Assembly: GCA_023374045.1 (NCBI GenBank)
Contig: CM041778.1
Location: 285,487,533-285,551,532, forward strand
Length of the DNA: 64,000 nucleotides
Direction of reading: 5' to 3'
Origin: Limonium bicolor
Taxonomy: Eukaryota; Streptophyta; Magnoliopsida; Caryophyllales; Plumbaginaceae
This document shows, piece after piece, positions 47,701 through 60,250 of the stretch. The position numbers were made by a program, and so were the translations under genes. Position 1 is the stretch's first letter. Every line of letters starts with the position of its first letter. The notes under the pieces were generated by a model. It was not told the origin of the DNA and made no database searches. It worked only from the letters and a program-made list of their open reading frames with translations.

Positions 47701-50560
47701 TTATGTATTGAGTAATAACTTAATATTTTAAAATAAAATCATTAAAAGGATTATGATATAAAACTATATTAACCTATGATTAGGAGATCAATCTAAATAA
47801 TAATCCTTAAGTTTCTTGGAATTAGTTAAGCCATATAAAATACATTCATTATCAATATTCAGGATGTGAGTTTATAAATAAGTGATGTACATAATAGTTA
47901 AAGATTTACAAAAGGTTTGCAAATAGAAATTTGATACTTAAAATCATTGAACCTTTAATTAGATGAAACTAGGTTACATAAGAGATTATATTGATTTACC
48001 TTTGACACTGGAAAAATTAATGTGTCATTTGAATATAAGGTATGGGGGTTTCTCAGAATATGTTATCTTATTAAATAGTTAACAGTTTCACTTACGATCC
48101 ATAATTTAATTCTTTGATAAATTCTACCTTATGTAGATATATTGTCCATCCTAAATACAATAAAGGAAATTAATTTATTAAAGTTATACCTTTGAAACCT
48201 TTAGGTTTTGTAAACAATTTAAAACGTATTTAAGACTTAAGTTTAGTGAAGTTTAGTATAAAAGGTTTATACATAGCCTATGGAGGGAATGTGTGTAAAA
48301 ATAGAACATTTAGGAAATTAAATGTAAGTAAGGATACATAAAAGGTTATCTTAAAACACCTTATTATATAGTTATGATAAAGTAAATAATTACCCTGTGG
48401 ATACTAAATGTAAGAGTTCTATGAGTCTAAGTTAATTATAATATGGTTATTTCAAGATGAAAAGTAATTTAATATCTTATGACAAGATTTTTAGATGGTT
48501 GTAATTAAAGTTATTCTGAACTAAAGATAAGATAAATGAGTTTAGTAACTCGATTAAGTTATAATAAATGCGTCTACAACACATGATTCCAATATACAAG
48601 ATGTAGGTCTTAATTAAGTTAAGGGAAAGACTTATCATAATGGGTTGTCTAGTAGAAATTGTTTAAATACATAATCTTTACATTGTGAGATAATAGTATA
48701 GTATTCTGAGATGAGTCCATCATAGGTCATAATACAATGTTTATTTTAAATTAAGAATAGAGGTATTGAGCTTAAGATTATTGTCGAAATTCTTAGATTT
48801 AATTATATAACATAAACACATTTATGATATAGAGGTCTCAAAAGTCTTGAATGTGAGGATTGTGGTTAAGTATGAATAAAGTGGATAGGAGTGGACAATT
48901 AGCCAATGTTGATCGAATACATTCCTTGATCTTACCACCTTGGGCTATACAACGTTCTGAGATAACACAAAGATTATACATAACATTTAAGTGAGGGCTT
49001 AAAAGATAATTGAGACTTTGAAATAAGAGTAAGAAGTTTATTTAAGCGTAACATAGGCTACAAGTGATTGATGGTAGATTATCTTTAATATTCTTCAGAG
49101 TACTAATGATTGTTTGCGCAAGTTGATTAGAACTGCTACAGCGTTACCCAGGTACGATTTCTCGTACTCAGCTTGACGTGTTTTGGACTCTATGGAATGT
49201 TTTGTACGATTTCTCGTACTCAGCTTGTTATGTTTTGGACCTTATGGAATGTTTTGTACGGTTTCTCGTACTACGTTATTTTGGCTGATTGACTTGTGGA
49301 ATGTTTTGGAAAACGCTCACTGGCTTTAAGAGGAACTTCTAAAAAAGGAAATGGTTGTGTGACTGACCCAGCTTGTGTGACTAACTGAGCCTTGGATGTG
49401 GAACTCACTTGGGTATTGGTTTCTTCTACTTGGTTGCCCGTTAGACATTGGCTGCTTAGGGTTTACGCTTCTGCACTCTGTAGGACTGAGTGTTTTGGTA
49501 TTGCTCTGGGTAGTTGGTGATCTAGCAGGATTTTTGGAAAAAGGTCAATCTTGGAAATCTTTCTTTCGACGTGCGCGCGTCTTTAATGTGAACAGTAGGG
49601 GGCTGTATATCCCTCGCCCATAGGGGCATTGATATTTGACAGTAGGGGGCTGTATATCCCTCGCCCATAGGGGCATTGATATTTGACAGTAGGGGGCTGT
49701 ATATCCCTCGCCCATAGGGGCATTGATATTTGACAGTGAGGGGCTGTATATCCCCTGTCCTTAGTGGACGTGATGAACAGTGAGGGGCTGTATATCCCCT
49801 GTCCTTAGTGGACGTGATGAACAGTGAGGGGCTGTATATCCCCTGTCCTTAGTGGACGTGATAAACAGTGAGGGGCTGTATATCCCCTGTCCTAAAAGGA
49901 CGTGATTGGCGGTGGGGGCCATCTCTCCCAGTTGAATTATTCCACTCTCGAGTTCTTGGTTCTTGGATCTACTTTATCATTCCTAGTCCTTTGTGGCTAT
50001 CTGGGTTTTTCTACTCCTAACGGGAATTGGTTCTAATATCAACAATGGATGCTTGCTAACTATGTGGTGTGACTACTTAAGTGGATGACTTGGTTTGGAA
50101 GTTCTTTATCTCTATCTTTGACTTGTTTTCTTTTCTCTTTAACTTGATTGTTTTGATGTGCTTTATCTCTGTTTTACTTTTAAGAGTTTGTTTTCATGTT
50201 ACTGTTTATTTTGAAGAGTTATGTTTTATAAGTTTGTTTTGGAGAATTGTACCAGTTCCATTCCAGGGAACTGACTCACCCCTCTCGGGGTGGGCTGCTT
50301 GGTTTCATCTTGCAGGTATAAATGGATTTACAGGTGGCCACGAAGTGCATGAGTGATTGGGATGGGATTAGGTTTATGGAGAGTGAATGTATTTTTATTT
50401 ATGTTTTGTTTATATTAAGTTTTCTCGAAGTTCAGACCGTAACTTAGTTAATTGTAATGGTTGTAATTGGTGAGGTTGGTACCGGGTGTTTGGAGCCCGA
50501 TGGTCTGTAGCACCTTTAGTTTATTTTCCGCTGTTGTTTTATTATTATAGGGGTGTTACA
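44786..50560 (+). repeat. 3' LTR of TE-F
   Basis: 5,775 bp. Matches the 5' LTR end to end. The tip palindrome is extended by 10 bp to 30 bp (44793-44822). Tandem arrays are at 49151-49271 and 49592-49925. Confidence 0.93.
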
Positions 50561-50565
50561 ATGTC
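50561..50565. repeat. Target duplication of TE-F, right
   Basis: ATGTC, matching 36760-36764. Confidence 0.95.
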
Positions 50566-51945
50566 TATACCTACGTCTTTCATTACATTCTTACAGGTAA
50601 TCACCCGTCCCGATGGTATAGATACAACTATAGGAGAAGTCTCACAAATCTCCATCCCCAATTTCCAAACTAGGCTATCAGATATAAAAGAATAAGTAGC
50701 CCTCGTATCAAAAAGAATGCGTGCAGGAGTACCAAGAACAGTAAAGGTACCTGCCAACACGTCTGCCTCGGCCTCGGCTTCCGCCCGACTCATCACATTT
50801 ATCTTCCCTGGAGCCCGCTGCTGGTTGCCTCGGTACTCCCCTTGGCCTCTATTGCCACCATTGCCGCCCTCTCCATTACTACGCTGAGGAGCGTCCCCAC
50901 GCTGACTCTGATTCGGGCCTCTGCCCTGCTAGTCGGACTGCCTGAATGAGCGGTCACCACTGTAGCCTCTCTGCTGACTGCCTCCCTGGGAACTCTGAAA
51001 GCACTCGAACAATCGGTGTCCCCGCCTTCCACAACGAAAGCAGGTGACCAAGTTCCCCTCACAATCTTTCCCTGGGTGATCCTTGTTGCACCTCTTGCAG
51101 TAGAAGTGCCTCTCCTGTCTGGTCTCTCCTCTCTGAGACTGGTGCTGGGGCTGGTTACCTCGTCTCTGATCACCCATTTGATCTCCCCCTTGTCTTGGCC
51201 TCCCGTCTCTGCGGTCCGAGTAAGGCTTCCACCTCTTCTCCTGCTGATGTCTGTGGGACTGATCCTCTCGTCCTCGAGGCTCATCTCCTCCCTCCATCTT
51301 TCTCTTATTACCAGCCAGGACCTCCTTCCTCTTCTGCTGCACCCTGTACAGGTTAGCAGCCTTCCCGTACGCATCTTGGAGCGTCGGGATAGTCAGCACG
51401 CTGAGGGCCTCCTGCAGACTCCAGTTTAGCCCGCCTACAAACCTCTACACCTTCGACGCCTCGTCGGGAACCATCGTAGGCGTGAACCTGGCCAGCTCCA
51501 GGAACTTCGAATGGTACTCCTTGACACTCAAAGATAACTGCTTGAGTTCTGAGAACTCCAAGTACTTCTGCATCCTGACATGCTCGGGGTAGAAGCGCCT
51601 CCTCATGGCCTCCTTCAGGCCATCCCAGCCGAAATCAGGCCCAGCCAATAGCACATCTCTGTTGGCAGACCACCAGATGTCCGCCTCACTCTTGAAATAG
51701 TAAACTGCTGCCTTTACCCTTCGGTCAGCTGGGCAATTGACTGCCTCAAAAATCTTGTCAAATTCTCTTATCCAGTCCTCAAGTAGCACTGGGTCGTCCT
51801 CTCCCTTGAAGGATGTGGGCTTCAGATGGGCAATTCTCTTAGTGTAGTCCTCCGGCACATTATCCCTCTGCGCCTGCCTCTGGACTATCTGTCCCAGGTT
51901 GAGAGCCAACTCCTGCAACTGCCTCATGGGGTCGTTGGCGGCCAT
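50566..51945 (-). pseudogene. gag: gag and protease N-terminus of TE-C
   Basis: ATG at 51945. Capsid domain to about 51445 with TSFKGEDDPVLLEDWIREFD, VKAAVYYFKSEADIWW and RRFYPEHVRMQKYLEF. Then a basic linker and knuckles CKRCNKDHPGKDC and CFRCGRRGHRLFEC (51030-51110). The protease begins with the active site LFDTRATYSFIS near 50700, where the glycine of the D-T-G triad is replaced by R, so the enzyme would be inactive. Two in-frame TAG stops (51444 and 50928 regions) split gag. Unlike family B, gag is otherwise collinear without intron-like gaps. The frame stops at the TE-F insertion. Confidence 0.88.
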
Positions 51946-52326
51946 CTGAGCTCGGCGACTCCTACTTCAGGTGTGGTATGGAAAATTCAGTCTGTCAGCC
52001 AGTCCTGCACTCCCTAGAGCTCTAAGTGAACTCCTGATTACATATACTAAACAAGGTAAGCAACATCCACCCATATCCCCATATATTAAGTCTCTACCCC
52101 ATATTAGGAGTTAACACATCTAATAGCTCCAATACCAGTACGCAACACTCAATCAGTTATGCTAACATCATCACAATCATTGTAATACACCAACGGAGAA
52201 TGAACTTCAATATCCATACAGTATAACATCACATACATAGTATCGCAGGCACTACGATTCCCTAGACGGCTTACCCCACATTTTAGTTCCTTTTTAATCC
52301 AAATTTTATCTTATTTACCAAACACG

Positions 52327-52338
52327 GCTCTGATACCA
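52327..52338 (-). promoter_or_regulatory. Primer-binding site (tRNA-iMet) of TE-C
   Basis: Minus strand TGGTATCAGAGC, three bases after the LTR end. It lacks the PBS hairpin of families B and F. Confidence 0.9.
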
Positions 52339-52341
52339 CCT

Positions 52342-54599
52342 TGTAACACCCTGAATTTTGCCTTAAAACATAGATTATTAAATTACAAAACCAACGGTGA
52401 AAACGGCTTCGAAAACGGACCCCAAACAAGGTCTGAAGGTGCAAAACAAGCCTGATCCGAACTTGTGTCCGGACATGGGAAGCTCGGACACAAGTCGAGA
52501 GTTGAAAAGTCCGAAAATCAAAGGCGTCCGAACTTGTGTCCGGACTTCTAAGTTTGGACACAAGTCGAGTTTCAAAGTCCGAAAATTCTTACGCGGCGTG
52601 TCCGAACATTGGTCCGAGCTTACAAGTTCGGACATAAGTCGAGACTTGTAAGTCGGCCTCGTCCTCGCATGTTGTCCGAACATTGAAGTTCAGACAGAAG
52701 TTCGGACACAACAAAACAGCGGAAACTCAATAAACTCTCGGGGCCTGTCCGAACATGGATGTCCGGACGGACGTTCGGACAGGTCCTGATATACATCTTT
52801 ACAAGAGAAAACAGAACCAATTCAACACCAAAATAAACATAATAACTTAGCAACCAAAGAAGAATCATTTCCATGACTTAGTACCTCAAATAACAACAAG
52901 AAAACCATCGAAAGATCTCTTATACAGAAAGTAATTCTCCAACAAAACACTTCAACTAAATAACAGCGGAACAGCAAAATCCAAAAGGCGTTACCGCCAC
53001 ACTCTGGCAAAGAGTGCTCAGGCTTTAAACTACAATTCAAATACCAAATCGTTCCCAAAACTTGTAAAGCATAGCAATTCCAAAACATAACTCAACTCGA
53101 AATTATGCGTAGAAATTATCCAGTCATCCTAAGCTATGTGGCTGCGTGTCCCAATCCCCAATTCAGCCATGAGTACCTGCGACCATAAAACAACAATAGA
53201 AAACGCGAAGGGGTCGCGCAAATCAGCAAAACTGAGTAAACATTGCCTCAACTTGTAAAATACATTTTGAAACTCCTTTTTCATTTGCAAGACATTAACT
53301 CACACCACATCGTTAACCAGTTTCACCAACACCAAACCACCATTAATAAAACATTTCAGGGGAGAACTTTCCAAGAACCAAATCAATGTCTTACACAGAC
53401 GACCCCCAAATCGGTCGCAATAATAAGAATCCCACCTCACTCTACGTCCTTAAGTGTGCATACCCCCCAGAAGGTAACTTATGACCCAAAGGAGTAGATC
53501 ATTAGAGCTTAACTGCAAGTAATGTCTGCAGGCAAAATAATAAGAATATTCACGGGGTACATAGTACCAATAGTTTCACGGAGCGCCATAAAGGCACCAA
53601 CAATTTACACGGAGCACCAAGAGGTACCAACAATCCAGTAACCAATTCAAAGAAAGTCTCCCAAAACATTTATTCAAACCCTTTTGCAAAACATCTCACC
53701 AGAACACACAGGGGAAATAATTCCCAAACTTCCACAATATCAAAAACCACAGTAAATCCAATCCATTGATATTTCACAAAACACAGAGGTAGAGAATGTT
53801 GAGCACAACATTTACCTGGATACGCTCACAGCCACAGAATCACTCAGCAAGATCAGCAGTAGCGTTCGTTTGGGAATTCGGTGTCTAGAATTGTAAGCAG
53901 AAACACAATCAGGAACTACTCAAATACCAAAGAATTTACTATCTAACCTTACCAATGGATTCCCCTTACCCTTCTACCAGAACCGGCACCAGAGAAGCGG
54001 CCTAACAGCGACGGGAAAACAAGAACGTGAATTTAAGAGGGGTTGAAAGCTTGAAGAAAGAGATGAGCATAGAGACGGCGTAATGAAGATGAAGAAGATC
54101 GTGAAGTTAAATAGGGAATAAATAACATAATAAAGTAGAAATAAATTAATATATACATTTGATTTAAAATGAGAGAGAATTGAGAAGTAGTTTGTAAAAT
54201 AATTACCACAATAATATTAGTCTGAAAACTGAGTAATCAAATAACGTTAAAAATCATGGAAGGATCTAGATTCAAGATTAGAGAGATAAATAAATATTAT
54301 TTGGTTAAAGTAAAAATAGAAGATAGACTAACTAATCGTTAGTAAAGAATGAGAAGAATTATCTAAATAAATAGATAAAAGAATAAATACATAGTAGCTG
54401 AATAAATAAGTTAGAAAGAGGAAAATATTTTAGAATAAGTAAAATCAAATTTGTATTCTTAAACATAATAAAGTTGTTTGAGACGAACGTAAATATATAT
54501 ATATATATATATTGCTTCTCTGGGCCCTTAATAATTCTGTTAATAACATTCCCGACCATATGCTAATTTAATCCTATGCCAAAATTCACGGGTATTTCA
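52342..54599 (-). repeat. 5' LTR of TE-C
   Basis: 2,258 bp, TGAAATACCC...GGGTGTTACA on the minus strand. Nearer to the 3' LTR (31165-33444) than to the solo LTR at 1598-3862 at several variant sites (for example ATTCTTACGCGG against ATTATTACGCGG). Five-hairpin array at about 52455-52782. Confidence 0.92.
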
Positions 54600-54632
54600 G
54601 TAATGTACAATTTTCTTTTACTATATGTACAA

Positions 54633-55469
54633 TAATGGTGGCCACGGTTCCGGTTCCACCGATTCCGGTTCCGGTTTCGGAAAATGTGTATTCGGATTCG
54701 GAACCGGTTCCAGGCGGTTCCGGTTCCGGACTTTGTATTCGCTTCGGATTCGCTCAAATCAACGGTTCCGACCGGTTCCGGAGCGGTTCCGGTTCTGACC
54801 GGTTCCGGGGCGGTTCCAACCGGTTCCGGAAAGATTCGATCGGCTCTAATTTCTTCGTTTTAACTCTGATTTTAGATCCGTTTGCGCGCACACGTTGCTC
54901 TTTTCGTCCACTTTACTCCTAGCTAGGTTATTCCTCAAGTTTATAATCTTAAATGTGTAAGAACCAAAGACTTAAATTTTTGTATTGAATTTGCAAAAAT
55001 TAAAGAGCAAAGCGGATTATATTATATGATTCACTGCCTCGTTAAAACCTTATTAGGTAAAACCCATTAGGAAAAAACCTTAATAAGGAAAAAGAGTACA
55101 ACTACTAATAGGTTACATGATTTCAATTTGGAAGTCTTAAAATATTACATGGAAAGAAAGTAATACTAATACATTCTAAAAGATTACAATACAAAATAGA
55201 TGTCCTAAGTGGTTTTGGCCCGATTCCAACGGTAACTTCGACCGGTTCTGGGGCGGTTCTAGTTCCGGTTCCACGGTTCCGAATCCAGGCAGTTCCGGGC
55301 GGTTCCGGTTCTGATCCCGGTTCGGTCCCGAATCTCAAAACTTGTATTCGGATTTGATTCGCAAGGGGGCGGTTCCGGTTCCGAATCGGTTCCGGCCCGG
55401 TTCCGGTTCCAATCGGTTCCGGGTAGATTCACCAGTTTCGGGTAGATTCGGATTCGGTGGCCACCATTA
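54633..55469. mobile_element. Non-autonomous hAT-like DNA transposon
   Basis: 837 bp with a perfect 8-bp target duplication ATGTACAA (54625-54632 and 55470-55477) and inverted ends TAATGGTGGCCAC. Both subterminal regions are packed with GGTTCCGGTTCC-type repeats, inverted with respect to each other. The middle (about 55035-55085) has TGCCTCGTTAAAACC, a motif seen in many plant hAT elements. No transposase frame. Inserted 33 bp outside the TE-C 5' LTR. Confidence 0.88.
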
Positions 55470-55477
55470 ATGTACAA

Positions 55478-56105
55478 TTAATGTAGCTATCCTTGATGAC
55501 ATGTGGGTCTAGCCAAGACATAATTCGGCTTCTTATGCATGGTTCAACTTAGGATTGGTAAGACTTCAAATACCATGGACCACGCCAAGATATATTTCAG
55601 TCTCGATCGAGGTCAGAATTGTCAAGGACAAAACAGGAACCAAACCTTTTTTTCACATTGTGGAAGTGCTTGGTTATTGAACGAATACAAGAACAAGGGC
55701 ATTCCAAAAAGATAAGACTTTCCAACCTTGCTATTAGGATCTGACCATAAAAAGTTGAACTAATACTAGTTTAGGACCAGTTCAATCTCTGAAAATGTAA
55801 AATTACTCGAGTTAATTTGGGCTGAAAAAACACAATAAGCTTCTCCCTTCTAGTTGCTCTTTTTTCGGCCGGTTTCCGTCTACCTTCATAGTCTTGCATG
55901 CGTGGGTTCCCCGTCAAACCGTAGCTCAAATTTCTTCTCCATGATCCATTCTTCAATCCCTTTCAGTCAAGATAAGTTTCAATTACTTTGCATATTGTCT
56001 TTATCACTTATTTCGTTGGAGCAAACTTTGCTAGGTTGTGACTCCTTTACCTTCCCTTTGTTCTTAGGACTTATTTCCCGGTATTGAGTCCTCTTTTTGC
56101 GCACA
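55478..56105. other. Unassigned segment upstream of the LINE
   Basis: No recognised domain. It may include a decayed LINE leader or ORF1, but no zinc knuckle is visible. Confidence 0.4.
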
Positions 56106-59100
56106 ATGAGCATTTTGAAAATTAATTATCGAGGTCTTGGGCTCCCTTCATCCACCGAATGGGTTGTAGAAGTTATCCAATCCCAATCTCCTGACATCGT
56201 CTTGCTTACTAAAACCAAGAGGTCAAGGGCCGAAGTGGCCTAATTCTGCAGACGTCAAATGGGATTTAAGAGCTTCATTGTTGATAGCACCGAAAGAAGT
56301 GGCAGAATTGCTCTCTTTTGGTGAAACACAATTGAAATCAAAATAAGATCTTTAACTACCCATCATATTGATTGTTGGGTTAAAAGAGGCCTGGGACCGG
56401 GTTGGTGATGTACAGGTATTTATGGATGGCCAAGTTCTAATGATAGAAGGAGAACAGGTCCCTTATCGGTCGTGAACCTGGCTCCATCCATGGCTCGCCT
56501 CCAATGACTTTAATGAAATCATGTTTGATTATGACCAATGAGGTAAATGGGGTCATAATCGTAGTAGAATGGTAGCTTTTAGAAACTGCTTAAGCAGTTA
56601 CAAACTGGTGGACTTGGGTTTTGTGGGTGACTTTTACTTTCATAAACAAACGATGTGGTTAATCCGATACTCGGAGTCATCTAGATCGGTTTGTGGCCAC
56701 TCGTAGTTGGTCAAATATTTCCCCTTCATCTCAAAACGTTCACTTGTGCTGGGGAGGTCCGATCATAGGCCGATTAAGCTCAACCTTCAACCTGTGCTAC
56801 ATAGGGGTCCTCGTTCTTTCTACTTTGCAATTTTTGGGTGAACGATCCAGAGTGTAAACTGATTGTTCAAAATTGCTGAAGGAATCGGAATTGTTGCGGA
56901 AGCTTGTCTAATATTACATTCTCCTACGGAAGCGCTCTTAAAATTTGAGGGAGTCTTAAATTCAAGGACGAAAGCTTGAAGCTTACTGAAATAAAAGAGG
57001 AAATCAATTTTTTCGCCAGTCTTTTGTCTACCCCGTAATCTTTAGCTTACTGAAGACAACTCAGCCGGGAGCAGAATTTGCAACTCCATCGTGAGGAAAT
57101 CCGTTGGGCACAACAAGCTAAGCAGAAGTGGGTGTGAGAAGGGGATCGCAACACTTCTTGCTTCTTCAACAAGGTCCAAGCCAGACATCGTAAGAACACT
57201 ATTATGGAATTGTGTGATAATGCAAGGATAACTGCCTCCGAATGGATTCCCATTAAGAATTTGGCTTGCAATCACTTTCTTAACTTGTTCCGGTCAACCC
57301 AGCCTCAACACAACCCCCATCTGTTGGCCTGTGGTGAGGATCGCATACCGCAGAACCTCTTTAATCTTCGAAGGCAAGACTTCTCTAGGGAGGAAATGAT
57401 CATGGTTGTTAAACAGATGCACCCTAGGAAAGCCCCTGGGCCAGATGGGATTAATGGTGCTTTCATTAACTCTTACTAGGACATTATAGGTGACAATTTT
57501 ATGGATTTGGCCCTGGTGGTTCCTAACACTGATGCGATGCCTATCCGTCTAATCACACACATCGTTCCTCCTCCCAAAGATGACTTGGGGCTACATCCAT
57601 TAGTGACTTCAGACATATCTTCTTGTGTAATACTTTCTACAAGGTTGTTGTGAGGTTCTAGCCAATCGTACCAAGGATGCTATGATTTTTGTCTTTTCGA
57701 ATAATCAAGAAGCTTTTATTCCAAGAAGATTGATCTTCGATAACATCATCACTCTTCTTATAGGCTCATCAATTCCATGAGAAGCTCTAACGCAATCAGG
57801 AGAGGTCATTTTGCTCTTAATCTGGATGGTAAAAGTTTTCGACAGAGTCGAGTGGTCTTTTGTTCTCACAACTCTTCGTAGTATGGGGTTCCACCCAAGA
57901 TGGATCAAGGTCATTGAAAAATGCATTTCCAACGGTTTCCTTCTCGATCTTCATCAATGGTCATCTAGTCTTAGCTTCTTTCCAAAAAGGAGTTTAAGGC
58001 AAGTTGATCCCCTCTCACCCTTCCTCTTCGTGTGTTGTATGGAGGCACTGTCTTCAAGCCTTTGCATCTCAAGCCCTCTCGGTGACGATCAGAGGTTTCT
58101 CTATGTGTGGACTAAACTTTGACATCACCAGTCTCCTCTTTGTCAATGATTGTCTTATCTTTGGCCATGCAAATGTAAAAAATGCTAGAAATATTATACA
58201 AATCTTTGATGAGTTCCGTGAGTCCTCTAGGCAATGCATGAACCCAGTCAAGTCAGGCTTGATGTTTTTTCCAATACGTTGGCATCTAGCGTGAGGGAGA
58301 TCTCCAGCGTCATTGGGGTTAAAGAAGTGAACGAACTTGGTTTATGTCTAGACTTCCCTATTTCCATTGGCAAACATAAGAATTTACATTTTTGCTACAT
58401 CAAAGATAAGGTTTGCAAGAGGGTTTAAAGTTGGGACCGCACCCTCTCTCAGGCAGCTAAAGGCATCCTCATCAAGTCTATTTTACAAGCCATCCCTTCT
58501 TATATTATGAGAGTCATTCGCCTTGCTCAGCCCCTCATTAAGGAAATTCATGGTATCATCATAAAGTTTTGGTGGTGGGGATCATCAAGTAAAAAAAGAA
58601 TCTCGTGGCGTAAGTGGGATTCTCTTTGATAGTCTAGATGAAGGTAGTTTGGGTTTTGTGATTTATAAGCTTTCAATGACACTTTGTTGGCCATACAAGG
58701 TTGGTGCATCTTGCAATATCCTAATCTTCTTATCTCCTAGGTGATCTCAACTAAGTACTCTTCAAGTTTCATCCAATGCTAATATGGGACCAAAGGCTAG
58801 CCTAAGCTGGAGATCCATTTGGGGAACACTTAATCTTCTCAAGCTTGGTGTTAGGAAGGTTATAGGTGATGGATGTACCACTTGTCTCATAGACAGACGA
58901 CTTCTCAACAAGAGGGATGGGAAACCTTGGGATTGGAAGCTCCCCACACTTGCTTGGGATCATGGTAGAGTGGCTTGGTGATTGACGCACAAGAGCAATC
59001 GTGACATATTGAGAGAATTCACAGCTAATTCTCGAATGATGACTGTAAATTTATTCTAAGCATCATTCTCCTCTCCTCCCCAAGACCAGATAGTTGGAGT

Positions 59101-59278
59101 TGGGGGTGGACAAAGAATGGGAAGTTCATAGTTAAGTCAGCCTACTACATGGCAAGGAACCTTTCATCCCATGACGGATTCTTTACCTCTCCGGGCTCCA
59201 TGATTGGCGCAGCCATGAAGTGACTCAAAAAGCGCTTCCAGGGTATCATCTCATGTGGTGCTGCAATTTCGCAACGCT

Positions 59279-59711
59279 TATGGGTGTCCATTTGATTAAC
59301 CAAAAACCAAATTTTGTTGTCGGTTATTTCAGTTATAGCCGGATTATCCAAAATTCAACTCAAAAATCAAATTAATCTAAACTGAATCAACCAAAAACCA
59401 ATTTTTTTCCAGTTAATAACCAAAAACCGGACCGAAAACCTAATTAGTTGCAGTTAACCGTAATAAATTCAGTTAACCGAAATTTATATTAAAAGTTACA
59501 ATTTTTATTAATATTTATATATTTAAATTTCATTTTAAAAATATTTCAATTATTCGGTTAACCAAAATATTCTCTTCAATAACCGAAAACCAAAACTGAA
59601 ATAAATTTTCGTTAACCGTAAACCGAAGTAAAAAAAAGCGGTCATGAAAAACGGTTAAAAACCCAAAAAAAATTGGTTTTCATTTTTAACCGAATCATAT
59701 GGACAACCCTA
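59279..59711. mobile_element. Small hAT-like insertion in the LINE
   Basis: 433 bp with imperfect inverted ends (TATGGGTGTCCAT and TAGGGTTGTCCAT) and many GGTTAACC/AACCGAAAACC words near both ends. Flanking 8-mers GCAACGCT and GCGACATT agree at five positions and differ only by transitions, as expected of an old duplication. It splits the LINE between the RT thumb region and the zinc region. Confidence 0.65.
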
Positions 59712-60046
59712 GCGACATTGCAATATCAATCGTTTGTGTTCATACCCGTGTTGCGGTAAGTATGAAAATCTTTTGCACATATTCATTAAGTGTCAGGTTG
59801 TCAAAGAGTGGTGGTCCTTGGAAGGTATCGCTCGTCCAAAGGCCATTTCTAATGATTGTTGGTTGTTTGATTGGATCGTCTCTTTCTGTGCCCATGATGA
59901 CCTTAATCTTGCTTTGAAGATTATTATGCTTTGTTGAAAACTTTGGTATGCACGATGCCAAGTTGAACATGATAAAGTAAAATCTTTTGCCCATGGCATG
60001 AACCAGACAGATTCCTTCCTCTAGGTTGCCTCCATTTCGAGCCTAG

Positions 60047-60061
60047 CCCCCCCCCCCCCCC
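60047..60061. repeat. Poly-C tract
   Basis: Fifteen C in a row inside the LINE remnant. It may be a true homopolymer or a consensus artefact. Confidence 0.8.
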
Positions 60062-60250
60062 AAGTTTGCCAGACGTGCACCATTTTCCTCAGGGTTTTGT
60101 TCTGATTTTGGTTGACGGTAGTGTTTTTGATGAAGGCACCAGTCTTGGAGCAATATGCAAAGACTTATCTGGAAATGTGTTGGTGGTGGGGTTCCTAACA
60201 TTGATATTCAACATTCTAAAGAGAATGCTCGAGCTACCTTCTCAAAAATA

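Larger units (their letters stand above)
36765..50560 (+). mobile_element. TE-F, giant-LTR non-coding retrotransposon (LARD-like)
   Basis: 13.8 kb with two LTRs of 5,769 and 5,775 bp around a 2,252-bp internal region. It has a perfect target duplication ATGTC, primer site for initiator tRNA-Met, and a polypurine tract. No gag or pol is found on either strand, so it depends on enzymes of another element. LTRs differ only by small indels and few substitutions, which indicates recent insertion. LARDs of this type are known in grasses. Here the LTR is longer than the internal part by more than two-fold. Confidence 0.92.
31165..54599 (-). mobile_element. TE-C, Tekay-type chromovirus split by TE-F
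   Basis: Minus strand. LTRs at 52342-54599 (5') and 31165-33444 (3'), iMet primer site at 52327-52338, gag and start of protease at 50566-51945, pol at 33550-36719, polypurine tract before the 3' LTR. Without TE-F it is about 9.6 kb. Coding parts carry several in-frame stop codons and a frame change, so it is dead. The outer 5-bp flanks do not match (AACTA at 31160-31164, GTAAT at 54600-54604), although 31165 has the same flank as the solo LTR at 3863. Confidence 0.92.
56106..60250 (+). pseudogene. Decayed L1-type LINE (endonuclease, reverse transcriptase, zinc region, RNase H)
   Basis: Remnants are in order on the plus strand in changing frames. The endonuclease start MSILKINYRGLG with SPDIVLLTKTK at 56106-56250, then ASNDFNEIMFDYDQ and LVDLGFVGDFYFHKQT to about 56660. 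The RT has KQMHPRKAPGPDGINGAFIN (57415-57475), then FDRVEWSF, LRQVDPLSPFLFVCCMEALS (57990-58060) and LLFVNDCLIFGHA, where the catalytic FADD is changed to FVND. A C-terminal CYPCCGKYENLLH-like zinc region is near 59735-59790. An RNase H-like start (LVDGSVFDEGTSLGAICKD) is near 60110. Stops and frame changes are many. There is no poly-A tail or target duplication that I can find. Confidence 0.85.

Noticed and set aside
56101..60250. A host gene with RNase H-like and endonuclease-like exons
   Set aside because: Domain order, the APGPDG and FxDD-type motifs and the zinc region are those of an L1 LINE, and stops are many.
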